DNA of 64,000 bases, from contig CM060307.1 in assembly GCA_030674185.1 (NCBI GenBank), forward strand, positions 44,394,681 through 44,458,680, written 5' to 3'. The notes beneath the pieces are model-generated. The model saw only the letters and a list, made by a program, of their open reading frames with translations. It had not been told where the DNA came from and ran no database searches. Every line of letters starts with the position of its first letter. The first letter of the stretch is position 1. Positions 11,350 through 23,721 of the stretch are shown one piece after another. This DNA comes from Monoplex corrugatus (Eukaryota; Mollusca; Gastropoda; Littorinimorpha; Ranellidae). Made by a program: the position numbers and the translations under genes.

Positions 11350-11469
11350 TGTCTGTGTCTGTGTATGTGTGTATGTGTGTATGTGTGTATGTGTGTGTGA
11401 ATGTGTGTATGTGTGTATGTGTGTTTGTGTATGTGTGTGTGTATGTGTATGTGAGTGTATGTGTGTGTG

Positions 11470-11545
<76 letters not shown>
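11275..11545. repeat. (GT)n with (GTAT)n interior
   Basis: GT runs at both ends with ATGTGTGT variants in between. It is separated from the preceding GT tract by about 140 bp of ordinary sequence. Confidence 0.95.
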
Positions 11546-11546
<1 letters not shown>

Positions 11547-12065
11547 ATGAACGTCTAGCGGATATTTGACCGTTCTACTGATAGTTAAGGAAAGCAAGGC
11601 AAAGAGGGAGACTAATATGAATCAAGAGACTGGACAGATTTCTACCACCTCCTTCACACCAATCGTAGGGTGTGGGACAATTTTCGATCACTATGTCCCA
11701 AGACAGGGCAGCATATGGTCATTGTAGGGGGGATTCCTATGAAATCTAGGGGACGGGGGAGTCTCCGAGAGCATGCTCCTCACGAAAAACTCTTTGTCCA
11801 GAGGATTCAAAATAGAAGCCATTTCGTATACTCTATTGATGAAATCATGCAAGTTGTTGAAACTTAACAACAGTTATCATACTACCTTACTTGTCTCCAC
11901 AACAGCCGTTAGACTCATGAACGGCTGGTTGCTATAGTGTGTTCTTTTGGCAATGGACGTTGAACAGAGACTTCAGATTACATTATTTGACAGCTCGAGG
12001 GAGAGGGGAGGTAGGCAAGTCCGGAAGCCCTGGAACTCGCCCCCTCCCCCTCTATAATCCGATCC
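11546..12065. other. No recognisable feature
   Basis: Mixed-composition sequence. Open frames of up to about 90 residues have no family signature. Confidence 0.45.
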
Positions 12066-12079
12066 TGCTGGACGCCAGG

Positions 12080-12305
12080 GGCTTTTGTTTATGTTTTTGT
12101 TTTTTGTGGTTTGGTTTGGTTTGCTTTGCTTGTTTTGTTTTTTGTTTTGTTTTGTTTTGTTTGTTTTTTTGTTTTGTTTTGTTTTGTTTTGTTTTGTTGC
12201 TTGTTTGCTTGCTTAATTAGTCGGTCGCTTGCTTGCTTGCTTAATTGCTTGCTTGCTTGATTGACTGATTGATTGCCTGGTTGCTTGGTTGCTTGGTTGC
12301 TTGGT
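12080..12305. repeat. (TTTTG)n then (GCTT)n/(GGTT)n low-complexity tract
   Basis: Pentanucleotide TTTTG repeats to about 12200 pass into GCTT and GGTT tetranucleotides to 12305. Confidence 0.9.
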
Positions 12306-12904
12306 TTATGCAGTTCGGCCAAGAATGTGTTTGTCTGTGTGTTAGAGTGATCCTGCTGGGCCATGTGCACGTGACAGTACTGTACCTGTAGAACCATGAA
12401 CGTCAGCAAGCGACAGAGTGAGGAGAGATTTGCACACCTCCTCCGCACTTAAACATTCTCTGTGCTGGTCAGACGCACAGACAAGCCGGAACAACAAGGC
12501 ATTCAGTCACTAGCTTATGACAGAGGCCTGTGACATGTGAAAATGCTGACAGAGACGGGCACCACATGTTGCTGGAAGTGTCTAGCTACGACTGTGCGCG
12601 TGGGCAGTCATGGGGTGATGGTCGTCCACTGGAGACCTGAGGTAGATGCAGTGCTCACTCATCCCACACCAAACAGAGCAGCCGTTTCCAAGGACAGCAC
12701 TGTTCTCCCCAAATGAGGAGTGAAGGGGGGAGGGATGATGAAAGAAACCCGAAACAAAGCCTGTCTCATATGTACCTGGCACATAGCCTTGTCTGCCTGC
12801 TCGTCCACTTATGCGATCGAAACAGAATTAACAAAAAAAGAAAGGGAAAAACTTTTAGTCTTTGGCGCATGGGATGTCCAGTTATGGGGGTGGGATGCTC
12901 CAAG
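12306..12904. other. No recognisable feature
   Basis: Mixed-composition sequence with short overlapping frames on both strands and no family signature. A LINE fragment begins just downstream. Confidence 0.4.
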
Positions 12905-13400
12905 AGAAGATGACAACCATGTACCCGTCTGTATGGCAGAAGAAAGAGGTTCCTCAAGGTTCCAAAGATGCTATGGTCATCCACATTTTCGAAAAGAAAA
13001 ACCATGAAATCGTATGTGATAATCATCATGGAATATCCCTCCTATGCATTTCAGGAAGGTCCTTGCCAAAATCATCTTTAATAGAGTCAATACTCATGTA
13101 GCTGAGGTCATCATTCCTGAGTCTCATTGTGGCTTTCGTAGTGAAGAAGTCACGAATGACGTGTTTGTCATACGCCAGATACAAGAGAAATATCGCAAAC
13201 AATATCAGGAGCTCCACATGGCATTAATAGACCTGGCCAAAGCTTTTCGATACTATTCACCTGAAGGACCAGTGGAAAATACTGCAAAAGTGTGGTTGCT
13301 CTCAGAAGCTTGTCTTGTTGATTGATGATTCCTTCCACAATGGCATGGTGACCAGGGAGGCTTCCAAACCCTTCCATTGTAGAACACGATACTAATATAA
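12905..13400 (+). pseudogene. Degraded LINE reverse transcriptase fragment
   Basis: VPQGSKDAMVIHIFEKK and NHHGISLLCISG (12930-13060) match the fingers region upstream of RT motif A. After a frameshift near 13050 the next frame gives KVLAKIIFNRVNTHV, IIPESHCGFRSE, FVIRQIQEKYRKQ and MALIDLAKAF (motif A). FHNGMVTREASKPF near 13335 continues the same domain. Motifs B and C are absent. It is a different, older family from the LINE at 6645-10637: the matching residues are conserved only at the motifs. Confidence 0.8.
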
Positions 13401-14212
13401 CGATTACAAATACGTATTGTACACTGAATTCAGGGAACTGATGTCATCTCACGAGGATTAAGAAATGGGACTTGAAAATGATTGTCATTGACTTCTGTTT
13501 AGCAATAAGAAACAGCATTGACCATATAGTTTGGAAGTGTTTACATGTCAAAGGATTCTGAAAAGAGAGTCAAAGATTTGTTGGAAGTCAAAATGTTTTT
13601 CCTGTGCAAATGTCAAATCAAGTGAAAATATGGTATTGTTTGGTGCTTATGGAAACGTGTACACGGGACCAATATATGACTTAATTATCCTTCTAGCAAA
13701 AGTGCATATTTATCGGTACAAAATCGAAAATAAATGTCTTCCAAATGTAAGGTCTTTTATAAAATATCTTACCCCAAAGTATCCCATGGAAGATAATATC
13801 GCAGAATTGACAGGAAGCTGTCAGAGAATACACTTTTAGAGGATAATGGCTGTTTCTCTACCATTGTTAGAAACAGACGTGTTATGTGATCTCTTACATA
13901 TTTGCAAAATTTTAATGTGTTCTCTGTTTAACGTGCCCATATGTGTTTACATTGTTTGCAAAAAGATTGTATTTTATAAATATGTATACATCATTTGTTC
14001 AAAAAAATATGCTCATGATTTTTTAATATGCTGAAGTGTAAATCTTGTGATGCAATTATAACTATGCTTTGCTAACAGTACAATGTGTATGTTCTTTATT
14101 TAAAAAGAATGAAAGGAAGTTTGAAGGATAAACATTTACTGAATTTTAATCAAATCATACTAAAACATGCACGTAAGCAGTCTTAAGATATGAATTTAAT
14201 TGTGAGTGATCA
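13401..14212. other. AT-rich sequence, no gene called
   Basis: High A+T with many stops on both strands. Short frames of 62-102 residues have no recognisable features. Confidence 0.45.
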
Positions 14213-14560
14213 ATGAACAAGGTCACAATCAGGTCCATAAAAATGCCATGTGCAAGAAAAGAGAGATTTGTTCTGATGTCTTGGACAACTGGCAGTTTAA
14301 TAGGAAAACATGAAGATGGATCTGTTCGTCTGTTGCTACAAGATCTGGCAACTGAAGCCAGGAAATCTTTCTTTGGAAACATGACCCGACTTTTCATCGG
14401 CCCTTGCCAAGTCACAGTGGCTATCTATGGGCACGCAACCCAAATTTTCCATGATCTCCGAGTTAAGGCAGCTGAAAATCTAACAGCTCCATTGACCGTG
14501 TTCGTTGGCATTGCCCGTAGTAAATCAACGCTGAATAGTCTGTGGTGTAAACTAAAGTAG
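14213..14560 (+). other. Open frame of unknown status, 115 codons
   Basis: The translation starts MNKVTIRSIKMPCARKER and contains ATEARKSFFGNMTRLF and FHDLRVKAAENLTAPL. The composition is that of an ordinary soluble protein and the frame is free of repeats, which is rare here. I do not recognise a family, see no splice sites or TATA-like context that decide the matter, and there is no paralogue in the window. It may be a chance frame or a decayed transposon piece. Confidence 0.2.
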
Positions 14561-14726
14561 CCCAGCTTATCCTGTCTATGGAGGTGTGTGTGCGCGGCCC
14601 TTGTCTACTTTATTGTGGGAATGCACGTGATGATCGATACAAACGAGGACTTGACACGTGCATGGACGCTCGGCTCTGGCCTTGTTTCCTTACGAAATCC
14701 AAAACAAGTGTGACTGCCCGCGTTCA

Positions 14727-15150
14727 AGCAAACAGGAACCAGAAGAAAAAAAAACACGAAAAAAGAATCAGAACGCGTATTTAATACAACAAGACAAGAC
14801 TGGCTCAAAATTTCGGCCAACTGGCCTTTGTCAAGCGTAAGATCACAAACAAACAAACACCAGATATAAAAATTAGGAGAAAAACACTGAAACTTTCCTG
14901 CTGGTCCGCCCAGTGTGAGAAAAGGAATTGCTGAACAAAACACTAAAGAAATCTGGACAGAGCAGCAGGGAAGTTTCAGTCTTTTTCTTCTAACTTTTGT
15001 ATCTGGTGTTTGTTTGTTTGTGATCTTACGCTTGACAAAGGCCAGCGGGCCGAAAATTTCCGCCTGTCTTTTCTTGTTGTATTAAATACGCGTTCTGATT
15101 CTTTTTTTTTTTTTTCTTTTTTTTCGCGTTTTCTCTGGTTCTTGTTTCCT
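14727..15150. repeat. Large inverted repeat (two copies of a dispersed repeat, head to head)
   Basis: The left arm (about 14727-14905) is the reverse complement of the right arm (about 14969-15150) apart from scattered changes, with a roughly 65-bp spacer. Shared landmarks are CTGGTTC, AACGCGTATTTAATACAAC, TTTCGGCC, GGCCTTTGTCAAGCGTAAG, ATCACAAACAAACAAACACC and GAAACTTTCCTGCTG. The right arm is a copy of the repeat also seen at 1246-1345. The structure could extrude a long hairpin. Confidence 0.85.
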
Positions 15151-16035
15151 TACGTTTGTCATCTGGCTGTCAAGGGGCAAGGGTACAGCCACCTCTTCAA
15201 CAAAACACTGTCTGTATCGTTTCCACAAACATTAGCACTGGACAACAACCTGTGTTCTAATTGTATTGGACATGCGGGGGGACATGGTACACTGCTAAAG
15301 GAACCTGCAGAATGTTGTTATGAAAGAACGGTATGCGGGCTTATGACGGCGTGTCAGTTTTGCCTTTGTTATTAACTTGTTATTTGTTGTTGCTATGAAG
15401 CCATTAGCCATTGATTACCTGTTTGTTCATTTGGTTAATAATTCTGCTGGGCTGGCCAGTTCGGTGGCTGCTTCTGGCTCATTTTCTCTGTTATCGTCTT
15501 TTATATATAACTGAAAAAAAAATAGGAGGGGGGAGAGGGAGGGGAGAAGAAAGAAAAGGGGGAAATTGGAAGGAAGAGTGTCTTACAACAACCTGATCAA
15601 GACGTGATAGTGTGTGTGACTGTGGAGATGGGGAAATTGAATCAGTGGAAAAAGGGAAGGGGACTGCCTATCAATCAGTCTCTTTATTTGCCTTTCTCTC
15701 TTGCTGAACAAAACATCAAAGAAATCTCACAATTGTTTCTTCGGTGGCTGTCTGGAATGAACAGAGTCGGGTTTTTATTTTCAGCGATAGAAGCAACGCA
15801 AATTCTTGATTCTTTTCTGTCCCATATACTTTGCCACCATTGTAGAGTATTTTCAAACGAAACATATGCCGTTTACTTAGTTTCTTCACCAAGTGTACAT
15901 TAGAAATCATTAGTGTCATTTCATTCACTCACAAGAAAAAATACTCTTCACTGAGGACAGTTTATTTTAAACTGCCATAGATTTTCAAGTAATATGTATC
16001 CAAAGCCAGTAGAAAATCCACGCTGTTTTATGTTT
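15151..16035. other. No recognisable feature
   Basis: Mixed AT-rich sequence. A short stretch near 15707 (GCTGAACAAAACATCAAAGA) resembles the spacer of the inverted repeat at 14930-14950, so a small repeat remnant may be present. Confidence 0.4.
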
Positions 16036-16036
16036 G

Positions 16037-16205
16037 TTTGTTTGGTTGGTTGGTTGGTTGGTTGGTTGGTTGGATGGTTGGTTGGTTGGATGGTTGGTTG
16101 GTTGTGGTTGGTTGGTTGGTTGGTTGGTTGGTTGGTGTTTTTTTGGTTGGTTGGTTGGTTGGTTGGTTGGTTGGCTGGTTGGTTTGTTTGTTTGTTTGTT
16201 TGTTG
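16037..16205. repeat. (GGTT)n/(GTTT)n microsatellite
   Basis: GGTT units with occasional GGAT, CTGG and a T-run, ending in GTTT units. The Trp/Leu/Val/Gly open frames come from the repeat. Confidence 0.95.
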
Positions 16206-17151
16206 TTGAAGGACATGTGCGTGTAAGCATTAACCAGAAGAAGGTGTCCTGTCTGTGTCAAGGTGCATCAGTTGGCAGCATTGTAAGTCACGCAGCAGGC
16301 CCAGACTGCCTTCTTCATTATCAAGTCTTGTCCTCAAGAAGTCACGTGACCGCTATCATAAGCTACAGAGACGGTTCGATGTAAAATGCACACATCTTCA
16401 TTGTAAGTAATCATCATTAACAGGCATTCCACGTGTTATTGTACAGCCTGATAAACGTGAGGACAACGTAGGCAAAGGGCAATCCACAGCACTGGGTGGT
16501 CACTTAACAATTCCCATAAAGGCACGTATTGAGTGTTTGCATCAACTGAACCAGGTCTCCAGGTCCCTAAGACAGCTTGCTATCTCCAGTTACAGCTGTA
16601 ATTCCTATCCCACCGATCATTTACACAGGTTTCTGCCCTCTAAAGCCATCTGAAAGGTTTATGTTTACACGCTTTCAGTGGGATTAAAGAAATAGTAAAA
16701 AGAAAGTCAAACTATGATCACTATTTCATCTTTTTGCGATGAACGAAAACAAGAAAAGTATTCAACTCTGCAAAGTTCTTCTAAACATTAGGACTCAGAG
16801 CAGTATAAGTTCCAAAACTTGTGTCTGTTAAAATATATGGCTCATTTACTGGATCCCGTAACCTGCCACGGTCATCAGAGATGCAACATCAGTGAGTGCT
16901 GTAGCAGCTGGTTCCATTTTGGGCGGTTGTGGCCAAGTGCCTGGATTTGTTTTTCTTGGTTCATTTAACATTGTTATCATCCCGTCTTTTCAACAGCCTG
17001 CTCGTGTTCTCTTCTCTTATTGTGTTGTCTAGAGGACACTCTTAGGCAGCCCGCTTGGTCTTGTTACGTGACATTAACATCAAAATTTCCTCCTTTCTGC
17101 TTCCAGTTTTCATAATTGAAGAAAGCGGACCAACAAAAAGAAACTAAAACC
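16206..17151. other. No recognisable gene
   Basis: Unremarkable sequence with stops in all frames. Confidence 0.5.
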
Positions 17152-17322
17152 TTAATCCCATGACACCTGCACCTTATCCACCAGCTGCAAAAACTTAACC
17201 CTTTCACTCCCTCATCCTATTCACCAGTTTCCTGGAAGAGAGTCAAAGGTTTAGTTTTTGCTTTTTAGCGTGGTTGACAATACATGATGCTGGTGAAGAG
17301 GGTGCGGGAGTCAAATGGTTAA
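17152..17322. mobile_element. Fold-back MITE-like element, copy 3
   Basis: Outer arms TTAATCCCATGACACC and GGTGCGGGAGTCAAATGGTTAA; inner arms TTAACCCTTTCACTCCC and AGAGTCAAAGGTTTAG. The long spacer (GGTTGACAATACATGATGCTGG) is on the right, as in the copy at 24430. Confidence 0.8.
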
Positions 17323-17479
17323 ATGTACATCTACGCAACACTGGCATACGTCACATCGGATTTAAACCATCTATGATTACCGACTGGAAAAATAGATCAA
17401 ATAACAAAGTCACGTCAGCTCAGTCTGTGTTATTTTTATTTGCTTATAAAACAAGGAGTGGAGAGAGGAAACACTGCAA

Positions 17480-20400
17480 CAGAGACTGATATGTGTCACA
17501 AGGACACACACAGATTGTTATGTGTCACAAGGACACACACAGATTGTTATGTGTCACAAGGACAGAGACAGGTTGTTGGGTGTCACAAGGACACACACAG
17601 ATTGTTATGTGTCACAAGGACACACACGGATTGTTATGTGTCACAAGGACACACACGGATTGCTATGTGTCACAAGGACAGAGACAGATTGTCATGTGTC
17701 ACAAGGACACACACAGATTGCTATGTGTCACAAGGACACACACAGATTGTTATGTGTCACAAGGACAGAGACAGATTGTTATGTGTCACAAGGACAGAGA
17801 CAGATTGTTATGTGTCACAAGGACACACACAGATTGTTATGTGTCACAAGGACACACACAGATTGTTATGTGTCACAAGGAACACACAGATTGTTATTGT
17901 CACAAGGACACACACAGATTGTTATGTGTCACAAGGACAGAGACAGATTGTTATGTGTCACAAGGACACACACAGATTGTATGTGTCAAAGACAAGACGA
18001 TTGTATGTGTCGACACACACAGATTGTTATGTGTCACAAGGACACACACAGATTGTTATGTGTCCAAGGACACACACAGATTGTTATGTGTCACAAGGAC
18101 ACACACAGATTGTTATGTGTCACAAGGACAACACAGATTGTTATGTGTGCAAAGGACAGAGACAGATTGTTATGTGTCACAAGGACAACACAGATTGTTA
18201 TGTGTCACAAGGACCACACAGATTGTTATGTGTCACAAGGACACACACAGATTGTTATGTGTCACAAGGACAACACAGATTGTATGTGTCACAAGGACAG
18301 AGACAGATTGTATGTGTCACAAGGACACACACAATTGTTATGTGTCACAAGACACACACAGATTGTTATGTGTCACAAGGACACACACAGATTGTATGTG
18401 TCACAAGGACACACACAGATTGTTATGTGTCGACAAGGACAAACAGATTGTTATGTGTCACAAGGACACACAGATTGTTATGTGTCACAAGGACACAACA
18501 GATTGTTATGTGTCACAAGGACACACACAGATTGTTATGTGTCACAAGGACACACACAGATTGTTATGTGTCACAAGGACAGAACAGATTGTTATGTGTC
18601 ACAAGGACACACACAGATTGTTATGTGTCACAAGGACACACACAGATTGTTATGTGTCACAAGGACACACACAGATTGTTATGTGTCACAAGGACAGAGA
18701 CAGATTGTTTGTGTCACAAGGACACACAGATTGTTATGTGTCACAGGACACACACAGATTGTTATGTGTCACAAGGACAAACAGATTGTTATGTGTCACA
18801 AGGACAAGACAGATTGTATGTGTCACAAGGACACACAGTATGGTTAGGCACACACAGATTGTTATGTGTCACAAGGACACACACAGATTGTATGTGTACA
18901 AGGACACAACGATGTTAGTGTCACAGGACAAACGATTGTATGTGTCACAAGGACAACAATTTATGGTCAAAGACACACAGATTGCTATGTGTCACAAGGA
19001 CACACACAGATTGTTATGTGTCACAAGGACAGAGACAGATTGTTATGTGTCCAAGGACAGAGACAGATTGTTATGTGTCACAAGGACACACACAGATTGT
19101 TATGTGTCACAAGGACACACACAGATTGTTATGTGTCACAAGGACACACACAGATTGTTATGTGTCACAAGGCACACACAGATTGTTATGTGTCACAAGG
19201 ACAGAGACAGATTGTTATGTGTCACAAGGACACACACACATTGTTATGTGTCACAAGAACACACACAAATTGCTATGTGTCACAAGGACACACACAGATT
19301 GCTATGTGTCACAAGGACAACACAGATTGTTATGTGTCACAAGGACAGAGACAGATTGTTATGTGTCACAAGGACAAACAGATTGTTATGTGTCACAAGG
19401 AACACACAGATTGTTATGTGTCACAAGGACACACACAGATTGTTATGTGTCACAAGGACACAACAGATTGTTATGTGTCACAAGGACACACACAGATTGT
19501 TATGTGTCACAAGGACAGAGACAGATTGTTATGTGTCACAAGGACACACACAGTGTTTGTGTCACAAGGACACACACAATTGTTATGATGTCACAAGGAC
19601 ACACACAGATTGTTATGTGTCACAAGGACAAGACAGATTGTATGTGTCACAAGGACACAACAGATTGTTATGTGTCCAAGGACACACACAGATTGTTATG
19701 TGTCACAAGGAACACACAGATTGTTATGTGTCACAAGGACACACACAGATTGTTATGTGTCACAAGGACAGACACGATTGTTATGTGTCCAGGACAACAG
19801 ATTGTATGTGTCACAAGGACAGAGACAGATTGTATGTGTCACAAGGACACACCAATTGTTAGTGTCACAAGGACACACACAGATTGTTATTGTCACAAGG
19901 ACACACACAGATTGTTATGTGTCACAAGGACAGAGACAGATTGTTATGTGTCACAAGGACACACACAGATTGTTATGTGTCACAAGGACACACACAGATT
20001 GTATGTGTCACAAGACACCACACAGATTGTTATGTGTCACAAGGACAAACAGATTGTATTGTCACAAGGACAAACAGATTGTTATGTGTCACAGGACACA
20101 CACAGATTGTTATGTGTCACAAGGACACACACAGATTGTTATGTGTCACAAGGACACACACAGATTGTTATGTGTCACAAGGACACACACAGATTGTTAT
20201 GTGTCACAAGGACAAACAGATTGTTATGTGTCACAAGGCACACACAGATTGTTATGTGTCACAAGGACACAACAGATTGTTATGTGTCACAAGGACACAA
20301 CAGATTGTTATGTGTCACAAGGACACACAAGATTGTTAGTGTCACAAGAACAAGACAGATTGTTATGTTCACAAGGACACAACAGATTGTTATGTGTCAC

Positions 20401-23357
20401 AAGACAAACAGATTGTATGTGTCACAAGGACACACAGATTGTTATGTGTCACAAGGACACACACAGATTGTTATGTGTCGCAAGGACACACACAGATTGT
20501 TATGTGTCACAAGGACAACACAGATTGTATGTAGTCAACAAGGCACACAACAGATTGTTATGTGTCACAAGGACTGAGACAGATTGTTATGTGTCACAAG
20601 GACACAGACAGATTGTTATGTGTCACAAGGACAGACACAATTGTTATGTGTCACAACACACCGAGACACAACAGATTGTCTATGTGTCACAAGGACACAC
20701 ACAGATTGTCTATGTGTCACAAGGACAAGACAGATTGTTATGTGTCACAAGGACAGAGACAGATTGTTATGTGTCCAAGGACAAACAGATTGTTATGTGT
20801 CACAAGGACACACACAGATTGTTATGTGTCACAAGGACACACACAGATTGTTATGTGTCACAAGGACACACACAGATTGTTATGTGTCACAAGGACACAC
20901 ACAGATTGTTATGTGTCACAAGGACAAGACAGATTGTTATGTGTCACAAGGACACACACAATTGTTATGTGTCACAAGAACAAACAGAATTGTTATGTGT
21001 CACAAGGACACACACAGATTGTATGTGTTGCAAGGACAGAGACAGATTGTTATGTGTCGCAAGGACACACACAGATTGTTATGTGTCGCAAGGACAGAGA
21101 CAGATTGTTATGTGTCGCAAGGACACACACAGATTGCTATGTGTCGCAAGGACAGAGACAGATTGTTATGTGTCACAAGGACACACACAGATTGTTATGT
21201 GTCGCAAGGACAGAGACAGATTGTTATGTGTCGCAAGGACACACAGATTGTTATGTGTCGCAAGGACACACACAGATTGTTATGTGTCGCAAGGACACAC
21301 ACAGATTGTTATGTCACAAGGACAGAGACAGATTGATATGTCTCACAAAGACAGACAGGTTGCTATGTGTCAGAAAGCCAGATTGCTATGTGTCACAAGG
21401 ACAGAGACAGATTGTTATGTGTCACAAGGACAGAGACAGATTGTTATGTGTCACAAGGACACACACAGATTGTTATGTGTCACAAGGACACCACAGATTG
21501 TTATGTGTCACAAGGAGACACACAGATTGCTATGTGTCACAAGGACACACACAGATTGTTATGTGTCACAAGGACAAGACAGATTGTTATGTGTCACAAG
21601 GACACACACAGATTGTTATGTGTCACAAGGACACACACAGATTGCTATGTGTCACAAGGACAGAGACAGATTGTTATGTGTCACAAGGACACACACAGAT
21701 TGTTATGTGTCACAAGGAGACTCACCGATTGCTATGTGTCACAAGGACACACACAGATTGTTATGTGTCACCAAGGATCAAAGACAGATTGTTATGTGTC
21801 AAAGGACACACACAGATTGTTATGTGTACAAGGACACACACAGATTGATATGTCACAAGGACAGAGACAGATTGATATGTCTCACAAAGACAGACAGGTT
21901 GCTATGTGTCAGAAAGCCAGATTGCTATGTGTCACAAGGACAGAGACAGATTGTTATGTGTCACAAGGACAGAGACAGATTGTTATGTGTCACAAAGTCA
22001 CACACAGATTGTTATGTGTCACAAAGTCACACACAGATTGTTATGTGTCACAAGGACACACACAGATTGTTATGTGTCACAAGGCCACACACAGATTGTT
22101 ATGTGTCACAAGGACACACACAGATTGCTATGTGTCACAAGGACAGAGACAGATTGTTATGAGTCACAAGGAGACACACAGATTGCTATGTGTCACAAGG
22201 ACACACACAGATTGTTATGTGTCACAAGGACAGAGACAGATTGTTATGTGTCACAAGGACACACACACATTGTTATGTGTCACAAGGGCACATACAGATT
22301 GTTATGTGTCACAAGGACAGAGACAGATTGTTATGTGTCACAAGGACAGAGACAGATTGTTATGTGTCACAAGGACACACACAGATTGTTATGTGTCACA
22401 AGGACACACACAGATTGTTATGTGTCACAAGGACACACACAGATTGTTATGTGTCACAAGGACAGAGACAGATTGTTATGTGTCACAAGGACAGAGACAG
22501 ATTGTTATGTGTCACAAGGGCACACACAGATTGTTATGTGTCACAAGGACAGAGACAGATTGTTATGTGTCACAAGGACAGAGACAGATTGTTATGTGTC
22601 ACAAGGACAGAGACAGATTGTTATATGTCACAAGGACACACACAGATTGTTATGTGTCACAAGGACAGACACAGATTGTTATGTGTCACAAGGACAAAGA
22701 CAGATTGTTATGTGTCACAAGGGCACACACAGATTGTTATGTGTCACAAGGACACACACAGATTGCTATGTGTCACAAGGATACACACAAGAGTTGTTAT
22801 GTGTCACAAGGACACACACAGATTTTTATGTGTCACAAGGACACACACAGATTGTTATGTGTCACAAGGACACACACAGATTGTTATGTGTCACAAGGCA
22901 CACACAGATTGCTATGTGTCACAAGGATACACACAGATTGTTATGTGTCACAAGGACAGAGACAGATTGTTATGTGTCACAAGGACACACACAAATTGCT
23001 ATGTGTGACAAGGACAGAAACAGATTGCTATGTGTCACAAGGACACACACAGAGTGTTATGTGTCACAAGGACACACACAGATTGCTACGTGTCACAAGG
23101 ACAGAGACAGATTGATATGTGTCACAAGGACAGACAGGTTGCTATGTGTCACAAGGATAGAGACAGCTATGTGTCACAATGACAAAGACAGCTATGTGTC
23201 ACAAGGATTCACAAGGACAAAGACAGCTATGTGTCACAAGGACAGACAGGTTGCTATGTGTCACAAGGACAGACAGGTTGCTATGTGTCACAAGGACAGA
23301 GAGAGCTATAAGTCAGAAGGACAAGGACAGCTATGTGTCACAAGGACAGACAGAAAC
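17480..23357. repeat. 29-bp minisatellite array, about 200 units (5.9 kb)
   Basis: The period is exactly 29 bp where clean (for example CACAAGG at 17497, 17526 and 17555). The unit core is CACAAGGACACACACAGATT followed by a GTTATGTGT-type end. Variants include GACAGAGACAG for GACACACACAG, CGCAAGG for CACAAGG (clustered 20478-21300), GCTATG for GTTATG, and a higher-order block repeated 539 bp apart (21331 and 21870). Because the unit has no stop in any forward frame and 29 is not a multiple of 3, each forward frame reads all three phases, giving spurious frames of up to 850 residues. The right end (23100-23357) decays into shorter 25-28-bp units. No protein is inferred. Confidence 0.97.
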
Positions 23358-23721
23358 AAAAGTGCAGACTGCAGTTGATACACACGATAGAATGTTCACA
23401 TCCAGTAGTCTATAAACGTCTGTCTGGCATGGCAATATACTGGCCTGTAGTTTGTGATGGTTGGCCCATGCACTTAGTGTTTATAAGTTGATATGTATGT
23501 AGATGTGCAGACAGTGGCCTGGCCTGGCCTGGCCTGGCCTGGCCTCTCAGACTGAATGATTGGCACTCTAGCTGCCAGACGGGGTCAGAGAAAAAGACTG
23601 CCATTTGTCTGGAGTACATCTTTTTACTTTGCATCAGTTAAATCATTCCCTTCCCGACAGAGATCTTTGTCACAAATCAAACCAACCGTTGATCAGCAGT
23701 GATTCTTATTTCATATTCATT
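23358..23721. other. Unassigned sequence with a short (GGCCT)n run
   Basis: Mostly unremarkable. Five to six tandem GGCCT pentamers lie at 23516-23546. Confidence 0.6.

Noticed and set aside
17480..23357. Regularly spaced 29-bp direct repeats resembling a CRISPR array
   Set aside because: There are no unique spacers; units are directly adjacent, the unit itself varies, and the genome is eukaryotic.
17440..23378. Open frames of 250-850 residues rich in CHKD/THRLLCV/SQGHTQIV
   Set aside because: All three forward frames are open through the same 29-bp repeat. They are phase shifts of one non-coding unit, not a repeat protein.
23516..23546. (GGCCT)n as a telomere-like or origin-like motif
   Set aside because: Only five to six units, no match to animal telomere repeats.
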